Source: Kalaharituber pfeilii
Lineage: Eukaryota; Ascomycota; Pezizomycetes; Pezizales; Pezizaceae
Direction of reading: 5' to 3'
NCBI GenBank assembly: GCA_015179045.1
Contig: WHUZ01000009.1
Coordinates: 1,488,001 to 1,552,000, forward strand
Length of the DNA stretch: 64,000 bases
Shown piece after piece: positions 47,186 to 60,277 of the stretch. The position numbers and the translations under genes were made by a program. Numbering within the stretch: position 1 is the stretch's first letter; each line of letters opens with the position of its first letter. The notes beneath the pieces are model-generated. The model saw nothing but the letters and a program-made list of their open reading frames with translations. It was not told where the DNA came from and did not search any database.

Positions 47186-49133
47186 AGCTGGAACCTCAGA
47201 CTTGCATTAAGCTTGGTAGGTTTCGCTAGCCTTCTCATGCAAAGTAGATTAATTAAAAATAAGAAAAAAAACCTAAATAATAGCTCTTTAGAAATAGCTC
47301 TGATGCTAATATGCTGGACGGAAGCTCAGTGCCAGTGTAAATCGGACAAAAGTTTGCAGCGCGCCTCACGGTCGGGAAGCCGGTTACTACTGAGGAAACG
47401 TACCAAAAAGAGTCTCAGCTCTAATTTGTTGAGACGAGCCTCACACCCGTTGGAGCTGACGTCCTGAGCCGCTGCGGGTGGCACCTCAGTGAGTTACAGG
47501 TACGTGTAGTTAGCACCGGGAAATGAAAGGCATGAAGATCCTGGGCCGAGACTAACACAGGGCGAAGCAAAGGTTCTATGAGCGTGCTAACTGGCTGTGG
47601 GGTCAACATAGATTCCCCCTGTTTATTTGGACCATTACCGACATGAAGGCATGTTTGCATTGTGGAGTAATTGGTAAGTACAGTATTGCAGCAATAGCTA
47701 TGAGGGTTTACATCCCCCGGTACTTTATTGGACTGGACGGAGAATGCCGCTTAGTGTGGCTGAATCCCGAGTCGAAGTAGTAAATCCGAATCGCTCTCTA
47801 GTCCTGGCAAATGGAGACTTGGAATACTAACGGGGTGGCTTCACCTCTGCCCCGTGCTGTCCTATCCAATCTCTTCTATGATACTTACAATCGGCCGCAA
47901 CTGCAGGGTCCTGATAATAGAACACGCTTCAGGTCGCACAGCATTGGTGGCAACCGTACCTGAGTCCCGTGCTGGCTTGGGTAAAGTGCCGCACAGGGCG
48001 CAGGGATTCGCGTGACGTCGGCCCGCCCAATCAGAGCGTCTTTCCATGACTGCCGACGCACCCCGGCCGCAGGTCACGCTTCGGCACGGGCGCTGTTGGC
48101 GCGGAGGGGCCGCTCTGCATTGATGCCCCCAAGATTGCCTCAGCAGTAAGATTATACGACTCCATCTGTGGCTCCCCCTGCCCCTAGGCCCCCCCCATAT
48201 GGTACAGTAGTATTCATAATCTTGAATTGTCTTGCCTTTGTCCTCCCGTGTGTGTTGGCTGACAAGAAACTAAAGAGCAGCCCACGCGTTCAAAGTTTCT
48301 CGCTTAACGCCAGCTACTGGTCAAGGGGCAATTCACCCTCCCATTTCCTCCGCGTTCGAGGTTCAACCTCAGGAGATGATATGGCCCCATCTTCAAATAC
48401 CCTTCCTCAGTTCCAATGCAAAGTCTCTGCATGGTTCAATCCCCTTCCGCTGTCCCCAGCAGCATCATCCCCGGTACCTTTTGCTCCTGCAGCCACAGCT
48501 CAATGTATGTAGAGTACCCTCCCTGTGAAGAAGGCATCTGCCGAGATTACAAAGGTAGGGTTGCCAAAAATCTCCGATGCTCGTTTCCGAGCTAAAATAA
48601 GGCTTAGAAGGAAACGCGGCTCCTCAATTGGCAAAATTGCACAAGGATTCCAACCGCCGAGGGCAAGAGGGCATTATGACACCATGTACAGAACAACAGG
48701 GTCCAGGCACTCGATGCCTTCCCTCTTCTACGTTTGATCCGCCGCTGCATCCCATTGCATGGCACGTCCGGGCAAGGATTATTACCTATTTTGCGCCGTT
48801 CATTTCCGAGTTTGGCTCGAACAGTAGATAGAACACTGCGAAAATGACCCACATACCTCCCGCTACCTAGTCGAGTGTGGGGTGCATACCGGGAGTGACC
48901 CGGAGCTGGGCATCGATCATGTGTCGACGTGCTGTTGGTAGTGGTAGTGGTGGTGGTGGTCGTGTCGGGATTGAAAGCAAGAGCCACTGCTCTACTCTGT
49001 GTCCCTACTCCCTTTTCTTTCCGCTTGGATTTCAGCTGAACTCCGGCCGTGGCACATTAACGTGAACTGTGGAAGGACCGCCATCAATTTCCAGATTGCC
49101 TAGCACGACAATTTCTCCCTTTTCAATTCCAAC
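47186..49133. other. Intergenic, upstream of 1167-residue gene
   Basis: No gene recognised. GTGGT microsatellite near 48930-48965. The last few hundred bases should hold the promoter of the gene starting at 49134. Confidence 0.5.
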
Positions 49134-52100
49134 ATGAACAAAAGTATCAGAAGCCTCGTTATCACCCTTGAGTCCTTTCGCTCAGCAGAAATCGAGACTC
49201 AAGCAAGTCTTCTACCAGTGTCATCTTCGCCCAGATCGCAAGTCATCCGTCTTCCGCTGATTGAATGCTCTGAGCCGTCACCTGTTACAGAGAGTAGACC
49301 GCCTACTGTCAACATTGCTCTAATTAGCCAGTTAGATGATTTGCCATGTTCAACAAAAGCCTATATACTCTCTCTTAAGGAGCGTTGGTTAGAAAGATTA
49401 GGACTATGCATCGATATCTTGACGCAGAATCCTACAGTTGATTCACAATGTCCGGCATTTGAAGAGAAAGTCGTATTTATGCTCGGAGGCATAACTGGAA
49501 TGAGGTTTGCGTGTGTAAAGAAAATAGCGGAAGATGTAACAGGTGGTGACATCAAGTTAGCGGAAAGGATCTTTTCAATGGTGGAAAAGGGAACGTCGAA
49601 ATGTGCGTCAGCAAGGAAAATGGACGACAGCACCCCAAAAAACTTGTCTCAGGCGGACAAGTCGCCTCCTCCAAAGGGAGCCGGCGCCCATTATTATAGC
49701 TCTGCTTTGTCCCCAATTTCTTCAGATGTTCGAAGCACACCAGATTCCACACCAGTGTATGGAGCCACAGGTAGGCCACCTACTCCAGCTATGGACAGAA
49801 GAGATAGTCGATCAAGGACTGCCTCACTCGCCGAGTCATATGCTACTGCTTCATCATATCCTTCTGATGATGGTCCACCTATCCTGATCTCTCAGTCACT
49901 CACTCTGGATTTCCGGCAAGGCGAAGATCCTCTACAAAATCAATCTTCCTCAGACGGCTCCATTCTCGCATCGGTGTGCAGGAGACCGAGTATACGCAGA
50001 CATACCTCAATGATTCATTTGCCACCGTCGGCGGATACCAACTTCGATTGTCGCAGCTCTGCAATCTTACAGAATAGGCCTTCTCTCAACGATATCCGTC
50101 GTAAGGCGTCAATTTCAAGTGGAACCTCCTGGTATGGTAGCAGAGAGATAAAACTGGAAGACTCGACATTAGCAACCCTCGTTGAAAGAAGCCTTAGTAT
50201 CAAACATGCTACAAGGTATGGTGATAATTCGGAAGGAAACAGCCAGCAAACTCAGAGCAAACATGAGGGAACTGAAGGCGGTCAAAAGAAGGATTTTTCT
50301 GATCAGTTTGGGAAGCTGCTCCCTCTTTCCAATACGACACCGGCAAGGGACGGGTCTGTCAGAGTAAACTCTAGCTTTCTGCAGTTGGGCACCTCAGCGG
50401 AGGATGACAGTCCAGAAAGTCCGGTTTCAACGGAAGCTCGTGAGACAATCCCACTTGAATGCCAGCCAAGCATACTGAAGGTTGATATCCGATCATCTTG
50501 GCTGGCGCCTCCTACAGCAGGCGGCGAGTTGAGGCCAATGTTGGAACTGAACGAAGACGTAGGGAAAAGAAAATACTGGGAGGATGAATTCGAAGAACTC
50601 TTTCCCACTCTCAGAAGCAGGCTACAGAAGCTTCAGAACACAGAACTAAGTAGCAAGAATTTGTATGCGGGTTTGTTGTATCTGGACACGGATAAACCAG
50701 ATATATGTGCAGAAAGATCCGTGTACGAACATCTTTTCCAGGCATCAATAAAAGATAAAGAGGAAACTTTTTACGGAAGTCAGAGTTGGTACCGCCGAGT
50801 GTCTGAAGCTCGAACCATGGATGCATCTTCACCTGAGCCTATCCCTTGGAGATTATATCCTGGAAATGCCGAGTCAACTGCGGTATATTCCATACCATCT
50901 CAAGTACGAGAAATTGATATTTCAGCAGAGAAAAAAAAGAACGCTATTCAAATTCAGAATGAGGCACGATCGTTTATTCGGGATCTTTCAGAAGCTGCCG
51001 CGGAAAATCGCTTTCATCTCAAAGATGGGAGCATTTTTGAGGAGGAGGATGAAGGGATTGGCGAGTCTAATGAAGATGACCCTACTATATGGCGAGATAT
51101 GTTCAGCACTCAAGGAGAATGGCCATTATCTACGGTGAATCTAATGGTTGCCCTCGGGAGGGAAGGCCCTACGAATACAGTAAAGGGCGGCTCTGGAAGG
51201 GTAATTGCTGAGGCGATGGCTCGGCGGTTAGAGGGCTGGGACTTGAGGTGCAGAAGAATTAGTGTGAGGTAAATTGATCTCTGACTATCCTCATTGCTCT
51301 TTGTACTAATTGATGAGCTCTTAGATATTTGATCAATCTCGCAAAACGAGGTGTTGTTGGTCACCTTGGGCTTGCCACATTTAAATCACTACCCCGACAG
51401 CTTGTTGCCGAGTTGGAATGCTTTCTGTCACAACATGAGCCAACTGACGTTCTTATTCTTGAATTCAACATAAATAACCGAGAGGAGACAGAAGCAGTTT
51501 TGGAACTATCTAAGACTTTAGGGCATGCATCTCAGCAGCCACTTTCAGGCCCAGAATCGACTACTGTCCTGAGGATGGCTTGCGTTTTCAGTGGAGAAGT
51601 ACCAAGAGACTTGGACGTCCATGGGGTAGTTGTAGGAAACTCGTGTGAGTTTATTACCTCAAACACACGAGTAGAGCCAACGCCATTTGAAGGATTCAGA
51701 TTCCCTACATGCCGTGAATCAGACTCTGATAAACCAAAGAATCGAAGTCTGGCAGCCTGGGTCAAGGAATTAATTACAGTTGCCGATCTTGTTGTGGAAG
51801 ATACAAATACTGACAAAGAATCCCGACGGCAACGGTATCAAAATATGCCACTCGAAAGTCAATTGGAGATTGTTTTCAATATACTAGATCACTGGACTGC
51901 AGTTGCAAGACTTCGCCCAGCTAGCATATTCGAAGCTTCTCGTCCATCTTCAAATACTTCAGCTCAGTCCCGTCCGATCGCTTCCCCAACTTCCTCCACT
52001 ACTCGCCTTGCGGAGGCACAAATGAAGCAACAGGAGCGAGAAAGCACTCCACCTAAACCAGCTCGAACACAAAATCGAACCCGTTCACGTACTCTACTGG

Positions 52101-52693
52101 GGGTGATTGTAACTGCGTTCACCGAAGGAGATGGTGAGGACATAGGTAATCAAAACTACAAACCTCTGACCACCTGCAGAGAGGTCTTTTGCCAGTCGCC
52201 TTCTTCTGGAGGTACTTTTCTGGAAGATGCCGCAGAAGAAGACTCGTCGGACGATGATTTCGACTTGGGAATTAATGGGTTCGAACCTAGTATTGGGATC
52301 GTTGATGCCCACGAGCAAAGTGATGCCGACGACTGTGAAGATATTGCAGAGGATGCAAGCGTGGAGGACTACGACATGGTAGTAGCCATGCAATATATGA
52401 CCCCTTACTCAATGCCACGAAATACAAGAAAACTATCAAAAAAACGTCGAAAGAAGACTCAAATTTGGTTTAGAAGCAAGAAACCGGCAGACATTGAGCA
52501 GAGAGAAGGGGCTCCACCTGTGAAACGGATGAAAATAATGAGAATAAGTGGCGCTGGTCCTCCAGGGAGTATTATCCATGGAAGAGGAAAAAGTAAAGAT
52601 ATGAAAGGGCAGCTGGGGGTAGTGTTGGTAAGCAACAAAGCAATGAAGTTGCTTGGGCTGGAACGCAGCATAGAAGAAATGAGTTCAGCTTAG
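49134..52693 (+). CDS. Large uncharacterised fungal protein, low-complexity
   Basis: Two exons (49134-51268, 51325-52693) give 1167 residues. I do not recognise a characterised domain; it resembles large Ser-rich fungal proteins that genome projects have labelled gastric mucin-like, a name without functional meaning. The N-terminal 170 residues look folded (SLKERWLERLGLCIDILTQN; CPAFEEKVVFMLGGITGMRF). A Ser/Pro-rich disordered stretch follows to about 480. A second ordered part spans the junction (WEDEFEELFPTLRSRLQKLQ through YLINLAKRGVVGHLGLATF to AAWVKELITVADLVVED). The C terminus has an acidic block (EDDSPES-like, EEDSSDDDFDLG) and basic clusters (RKLSKKRRKKTQIWF) that could direct it to the nucleus. 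The phase-2 intron keeps the frame. Confidence 0.82.
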
Positions 52694-54956
52694 TACTTAT
52701 ATCATTTTATTATTCCTGATAATTATAGGCCCTGCAAACTCTTTTTTTTCCCTTGGTTTTTTCTGCAGTGCACCGGATATCATTACCATTGCGACTAATG
52801 CATCTGCGTTTCTTCTACTATTGGTTGTACTCTCCGTGATTATACAATTGTTTTTCCTAGCTCTCCTCATACCATTTAGATATCATTGAGGCATCTTAAG
52901 TACAACCTTTTCGTTACGTACATTGCTGTGTGAACATTTTCTGTGCCTGCTCAGTGGTCAATATATCAGGAACATGTAACTCTCCTGGCTTTGGTATGCA
53001 CACCAAACTTTGTCACGTCCATAGATACATACTCAGGTTTTTTCCTGGCCGATACTGTCTAGGGAGGTATGCAATATGAAATCTACGACAGGAATATGTG
53101 AATTAGGTAGCGGAACGTATGAAATTATGCCAGTACAACCCAGTCTCCACTCATGCGATCGACCATTCGAGACTGCAATTGGCCCAATGTGAACGCTACT
53201 TTCACATTGACAAAGCAAGCTGAGACAAAGACAAGCAGGAAACGTCCCAGTATTGCCGCAAATTGGATGCCATCTCATTTCGTTAACAGAGAATGTCGTG
53301 AGACTCAGTGTGGTTCGGGAAGGAGTTAACTTTCGCTCAAGCACGTAGTACCTTTTGTATTTTAGTGACCTTGGTGTGGGTTTTTGTAAAGATTCATGGG
53401 TTCAGGCGCAAAACTGGGGGTGAAATCTTCCCCAGTTTAAGTTAGCATCATTATTGCGGAATTGTTCACATTCCATCATTGAGAGAGAGTGCAGCATGCT
53501 AAGGAGTTCGACAACAGCCCCATAACTTTGAGGTCTCGAAGAAGCTCCGTGTTACCCTCTTTTCCTCAGCGTCTGAGAAGGACCTGGGAGGTCGTACACC
53601 ACGATTGTTTACCTCAACACGTTTACGTTCGATTGGCTTGGTATAGCCATATCTCAATACCAATTGGTATGGTAGAACTGGGAAACTAATTTAAGCAGTG
53701 CAGCTGGTCATCACCAGAGCCTCCACTACCCCAAGGCCCTCGACTTGTCAGATCCACGGAGCGGGAATCTGAAGGACATGTAAGGCGCTTCTGGCTCACG
53801 TCCAGCTGCTGTCAACACAGGCTACCCCTGGATTCTTATGCATCCCGTCCGCAGCAGGCGACATCGGAATTCAGTCGACAGCCATCACCGCCTACAGTCG
53901 CTATCGGTATAGAGAATGGCTCTGTTTCGGCGCCTCACGATTACCTCCACCCTATCGATATCCGTACCATACAGCCTGGCCTTCCAACATTACCATTCCC
54001 GATTCAATCAATATGTCATATGACCTCTAATAATATCTGAATGTTGCCTGAATTACCTACCCTCTATCGAGGCTGGTGCCATACTCACTTTTTTCGTCAC
54101 AATGTTCAAGCTATGACATCCGTATGTCATAATCCTTTACGAGCTTATTGGCGCTGATAATGCCTTTGGCAAGGTCATGATTCAAAATCTTGCCACAAGA
54201 GGGGATTGGACTATAAACACCCAAGGAATACAATACTTTAGCAAGGCAAAGAGAAAGGCTAAGGGTATTAGGATTCGATAGAGGCCACGCATCAGGTGGC
54301 GTGGGATTCGATCTGAGAAACATGTGTATGCCATAGGAGAAAGAAAGGCTTGCCCGACTTAAAATGCTTGAAGTTGAGGAATGTATACTCCTAGCAAAGC
54401 ATTGCCGCGTGGCGTTGGGGTTAAGAAGCGCAGGTGGTAGCAAAGCAGGGTGTAAGGGGTGGAAAGTTATCTCGAATCAGGATACTTTGACATGTAGCTG
54501 CGCTTTACCCGGGCATTTGACGACGCAAGATTCTAATAATACGTGTATGTACGGAGTTAAAGCATGTACAGTATGTCAATACTCCTTGAATTCTGCAGCC
54601 TGAGCTTAACAACATGCACGTCGGACAACTGAGCGGGAATCTCTGCATTTCATATCTTTCACTAAATAGCTCCACAGCGGAGTTCGACTTACAACTGAAA
54701 TGTCTTACACATCTTGAAGCCCGGAGTTTTCCACCCTCAAACAGTACTAATAAGAGCAATTTTGACCAGTAGGTTGATTAGCCCTACAAATATATTATCC
54801 CTTCCATTGTAATTATAATTCAAGAAACAGCTGGTTTGTCATGCTGGGCATGCTGGCTGGAGGAGCCCAAACCGCAAGCTATGTAGACTGCTCTCTTGAC
54901 TTAGTACAAGAATTAGGCATCCAGCTATCCGAGAGACAACCAAGATCGGGAGGTGT
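52694..54956. other. Gene-poor AT-rich region
   Basis: No supported gene. Short frames only, none with family resemblance. Confidence 0.5.
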
Positions 54957-54990
54957 CAGTCTCGAACCAGACTACCGCTTAGTGGCTGAC
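54957..54990. repeat. Dispersed 34-bp repeat, copy 2, flanked by 10-bp direct repeats
   Basis: Matches 20017-20050 with one mismatch. Bases 54957-54989 sit exactly between two copies of CGGGAGGTGT (54947-54956, 54990-54999), as if a 33-bp segment had been inserted with a 10-bp target duplication. The 33-bp segment begins CAG and ends CTGA. Confidence 0.75.
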
Positions 54991-56748
54991 GGGAGGTGTT
55001 ATGGATTCTCGAAATCCGTGTTCTCGTACCCAGCCTAAGAGACGGTGTGCTGCCAAGAAATAATAGCAAAGACACCTACGGTCAAGCCATGGCGGAGGCC
55101 GAAAATAATAGGGCACGAGAACACGAAGTCCGAGAAAGCGAGTTCGCATTCCTGCAGTGGTGTGCTTGAGATAAGAGTAATGCGAGGCTAACTAGGTGAG
55201 GTGTAGTTTGCTGCCTACGCTCGACAAAATCAATTGTCTTCGTTATGTCGCTTAGGATGTTGTGTTTTACCGGAGCGAGTCTGCGCATCAAGTTCACACT
55301 TATTACACTCTCAGCGCTGCTCAAGGGGATGAATCAATTATTGGTGCATAGAAAATTAGCAACTGGCTAGCAATTGGTGATCTCCCGCGGTAGCATTGAC
55401 AGTCGACGCTGCAAGAAGGGATAACAGCAAAAATCTCAAAATCACTATAAATCAAGAAAATATTCAGCGAACAAGTTATCTTTCCTGCGTGTAGGGTAAT
55501 CCCCAGGATGCTCTTTTGATTCCTGATACAACTTCAATTGAAAGAGCTTTTCTGGAGTATTCGAAAACCTCGAGATAGTCACGCGCATGATGGTTCCCTA
55601 GATTTCCATAGTCAGATTCTGGCTTACGAGACTAGGATTTCCATTCATGTTCTACCCAAATGCGAAATTCGTAGGAATCATGATCCGTGCTCCTTACATG
55701 TATGGGTACAGAGAGATGTACTAATGTTTATCCCTTCAGGGTACGACGAGAGACAGAGTACGTGAAGAGCACGTGTGAGGGAGCACACATATCTTTGATA
55801 GCTACTTATTCTAGAAATTCAAGCTACAGGTCCGTTATTTCTTAGCACATACCCTTCTCCAAGCATCTCTACTGCACCTTCAATCTACGGGGAAATTTCT
55901 ACTTCGACATTCCACAGAATCCATCCCCTATCTACTTTGATCAGTACGATAAGGATAAGAAAAAAGGAATCCTCTCTATTCTTGAGCAGGTTTCGGGAGT
56001 TTCTGTGTCACAATTTCTGAAGATCCTATTAAATTAGGTACCCTCATATCATCTACGTGTGAACATAGTATCCCAAGTAGCAAGGTTTACATCAGCAAAA
56101 GAAGCTCACCGGGTTTATGGATTATCATGCTGTGGGGGATTGGGCTTGAAGGTTGAAGTTTCTTGGACCTCTATCACCGGAGAACGACGGAAGTGGGGAT
56201 AAGCAAGGGAATTCTCTGTTACTTTTCCCCAAGTTTCTGCCTTCGCTTAGCTAGAGATTAGCCTTCGCTGGAATTGATAGTTCTGGCTCAATTTCTCCCC
56301 GTATGCATATCTGCTCAAGTTCTTCTATTCCGCTGTGATTCCTTTAATACTAACCTTACTTTATCTAGACTAGAGATAGCCTCATAGCACGCAAATGCCA
56401 TGAACCACCCTATGATAACAGCCCATGCGACGCATGGGAAGTCACATCGTGCTTTGCACGTGGGTAGTTGCAGGTGTTGGCTTAAGCGACAGCACTCCAT
56501 GCTTTGTCTCTAGTGATGGTAGACCCTGAGTCATCACCCATAGTTGTGAGTTCATATTGGCTGTGTTAGTGAGTGTTGGTCTACGAGATTACGAGTGTGC
56601 GAGGAAAACAGTTTTTTTTTACAATCCCATACAAGATCTTACTTGAAGGAAGTACATTGCATCCTGCATACTCCCATCTCAATCTCAATTAACCGACAGG
56701 CACGTGGCGTAAAGCTTAATCCCACGTACACAGTTTACAATGTAACTA
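54991..56748. other. Gene-poor AT-rich region
   Basis: No gene recognised. An open frame at 55538-55765 has no family resemblance. Confidence 0.5.
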
Positions 56749-57227
56749 CAGTTACACCTTGCTATACCGGACGACCGAAATCCAACACTTTCTGTCCGGT
56801 TTAACCTAGCGTCCGGTATAACAAATTTTGCAGGGCTGCCTGCCCGGGGGTTAAAGAACTTAGTAAGCCAATTGAGAGATACAATATGCTTGGAGACTGG
56901 TATTCCAGTGAGGTATTCTCTTCTCAATCTCCCATGATATTACAGAACTTTGAACATTGAATTCAAGATATTGAGAATACTTCAATAATACCACTATAAC
57001 ACACAGAAGGTACAAAAGAAGTTTCATGGTTGAGGCCTTCATCCAGTTCAGCTAGTTAGTTTGTATGTAATTGAATTTGAAAGTGTATAGTTTTGTTGTC
57101 CGGCCCGGTTTAACTGGGTGTCCGGTATAGCTAATTTTTTTGTATGTAGTTTGCAAAAACCGTCAAGGGTTGTCCGGTATAGCAAGGTTTCCGGTTTAAC
57201 GAGGTCCGGTATAGCTAGGTAAAACTG
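56749..57227. mobile_element. Pogo/Tc1-mariner-like MITE, copy 2 (479 bp)
   Basis: The left end starts CAGTTACACCTTGCTATACC and the right end is its inverted complement with three mismatches across about 24 bp. TA flanks both ends (56747-56748, 57228-57229). Many CCGGTATA and CCGGTTTAAC motifs repeat inward from each end. It shares its terminal repeat design with the element at 12548-12999, but the internal sequence has diverged. No transposase frame. Confidence 0.88.
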
Positions 57228-60200
57228 TATATGTGCCTGCAAGATAGTTGGAATTATTCCACACACTTGAGATAAATGTACTTGCCATGAGTTTCTACAA
57301 ATATTATTGCGAACATCTGCAACTTCTGCCCCCATTCTACACACTATCTGTACCGATTTCGACAGCATAATCACAAGATGACACTATACAATCTTTGGAC
57401 TGCTCGGCCATCCCCATGATGCAGGATGGCCACATGTATCTGGGGTATGTATTAGTAAAAAATTTCAGCAATTGCAAGGCGCATTCAATTATAGTGCTGA
57501 AAAGTACAAATTGTCTGCAGCTGGGGCGATATCGCAAACTAGCATAAGATTACGAAGATGTTAAATTAACTAAGATTTTGGTATTGCGACTTATATATAC
57601 CCTGCTGATATTATCGGCAATTGCCCAATTGCTGTAATACCACACCGCTTCTTTGGTCTAGTTACAATAACTGCACTTTGAGGTCAGTTTTGAACCATAT
57701 TGAGGTCACGACCCCGACCGGGCTAATATTGAGGCTACTTAGTTGCACCCTTTTTTTTGGGGGGGGAGGGGCAATTCCGATTGCTGATTAACTGCGTATG
57801 TACTGGAGAGGTTAGAAAGGGTACGTAGTGTACTTCAATAGGTGTGGCTAAGTCATCAGCAGGACTTGCTGAAGCCTTCATAGTTAAAAGGGCTGCATAT
57901 TCTCAGTACGTACTCCACATAAAATAAAGAATGCAAACAAAAATTTAGCTCTAGATCAGATGACAACAATTGCAATCTACTACGCCCGGAGTCGCATTAG
58001 TCTTATGAGTGGCATTGTAGCAAAGAACTAGTGATAGCATTGTAGCAATCTGGCGTTAATCTTCGAAGGATCACAGGATGTATTGGTGACAGCTATTCAT
58101 AAATGTGAATGTCTAGCGGACTGGGACCCGATACATCGACAGGCAAAAACTGTTTATGATCGGTAAGCAGCCAACATATAAGCAACCGCAAAGCAATTAC
58201 ACCACATATGGGAAGGCGGGGCAGATCACCCTCATGGTGGGGTTCGGCGCTCGCTGGTGGGGATATCCGACCTTCCGGCCGCTACTGTATAGCCTCGTCC
58301 CCAGGCTACTGTACTAGTACACGTTGTGGGGAAATCTCAGGAACAAGAAAATGTCACTAGTCTGATTGCAGATTCCTTATGCACGAGCTAAGCCGCTTGG
58401 AGTATCATGCCGCATAAATTCCGGAAAAAAGGCCCAGTGTTTTTTGTGTGGAGAAAAAACCGTTAAGGAAGGAGGATTGCCCCTAAGAGAGTGTACTGCG
58501 AAACCTTGGTTGCTACGGGTAACTAGTGCAGTCAACACAAAATGGTTCAATGGAACAATAACAGTTAACATTGCGAGCAAGAAGTTGCTCGCAGGCTTGT
58601 TAACCACTCGTCTCTGCTCGATGCAATACATGATGGTGAGATTGAATACGCTGTGCGTCAGGTCCCAGGGTACATTAACAGGTCTCGGTGGAATGGATAC
58701 GAGCGTTCTGTCAATGAGCTTCCTTGACTCATGACGGCAACTAGCGTTAATTATCAAACCTCCAAGTACCCTGTAACGCAGGTCTGTACTGTCAACCTTA
58801 TTGTCAACGTGTATATACTGCCATAACGTAGATGAATTTATATGCTAATGTTGTGGCCTCTGGCTACCGCACAATATCTCATGATAATGCCGATTCGTAG
58901 TCTCACCACCAAATTGTCAAAGAGCTTGAGTGAAAGCTTTGCCAACCAATGAGTAGAACAACTTGATGGCTACTGAGAACCTGGGGCTATGTAGACACTT
59001 CGCATTTTCCATCAATATCTGGATGGTTTATGCTGGTTACCGGTACATATTAAGGGATGAACCGTACCCATTCGGGGTCGAGCATCCAGGGTATGCGGAG
59101 CATAGTAGGAAGGTAACTTTCTGAGTGACCTAGGGACGCCCTCCCGGAGCAGGAAGCATCTGTTCGGATAATAAGGCTCGCGTTTGTTGTACACGAAACA
59201 ATTACGCTTGACTAGCCTGTTGTCAAGTTCAATGGCCCTAGTACATATACTGATGAACCAAGAGAGGTTCCGTTTTTCTGCGGTGGCGCTGGCCAATGAC
59301 TGCCCACTAGATTAGTTTCTGTCCAGGGGCGCATGTGGACCCAAGAGCAACGGTCGCATGCCCCTGCAACCTTGCCTCGGAGCTTTGGCGTTGCAACCCC
59401 GGAGAGTCGCTGATTTTCAAGGCCGGCAAGCCTCATGAATGACGGTTGTTCGCATGCCGTCATGCCGTTTGTTAATTAAGATGTCAATTTATCCATATCG
59501 GAATGACGGGAACTAGGAACAAGCTGTGGTTTCCCCTCCAGTGACTGGGATCAACTCGGGCGTCTGAATCGAACCGTTCTCTATTTTCAGTCTTCTTGCT
59601 GTTTCTCCTTCATCTTATTTTATTTTTTTTCCCCTTCTTCCCTCTCCCGCTCTTGGGTACAAGTACACGTGCTCACATTCGGTAACATCGAACGTGCTCA
59701 TAGAGACCGGACATGGTGCAAGTAGCATTCCCATGCTACATATATCACACAAAATACCGAGCCTTGAAGCAGAGAGCACCTGAGTACTGGAATCGTAACT
59801 TAGGGCGCACTTGCTAGACTAGCGAACTTGGCTACATCTGGTCTCTAACTCTGGTTTCGGGAATATAGCAATTTAACAGCACAAGTACTGAGTATTCGTG
59901 CATGGTTCAACAAGTAGCTATACTGACAGGATGAAGCTTCAACGCCATCGTGATATAGGCATGCCTGCACCGGGTCCATTGGGTATAGGCTTACCCCGCG
60001 TGATGGTCGGTACTGTCCCCCTGAGGAATCCTATATATACCCAGATTATCTTCCCCCAATGTCCTTTATTTTTGCCTCACCAAGCGGAAGGATGGTTCTT
60101 CCTTTCATACTTGTCCCCTGAGCAGCGAATTTCCTTCAGACAGGCGTCTTCTACAGCATAATTGTTGAGGAAGATAGCTTGATTCTTTCCTTTTCACACT

Positions 60201-60277
60201 ACATCAGGTGTCACTCCTTTGATCTGAACTGAGGAACCGAAAAGCTCTACAGCAAGTGATACATCTTACGCCTTACC
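57228..60277. other. Gene-poor region upstream of cellobiose dehydrogenase
   Basis: No supported gene. A T8 then G8 run lies near 57751-57767. Open frames at 58366-58757 overlap on both strands without family resemblance. The last 300 bp carry the CDH promoter. Confidence 0.5.
60031..60040 (+). promoter_or_regulatory. TATA-like box upstream of CDH
   Basis: CTATATATAC about 240 bp upstream of the CDH start codon suits a TATA element with a moderate leader. A CCCCGC hexamer at 59994-59999 fits the CreA/Cre1 consensus in reverse, but six-base matches are common. Confidence 0.35.

Noticed and set aside
59560..59580. B-box-like GGTTCGATTC on the minus strand
   Set aside because: No A box or acceptor stem can be placed around it.
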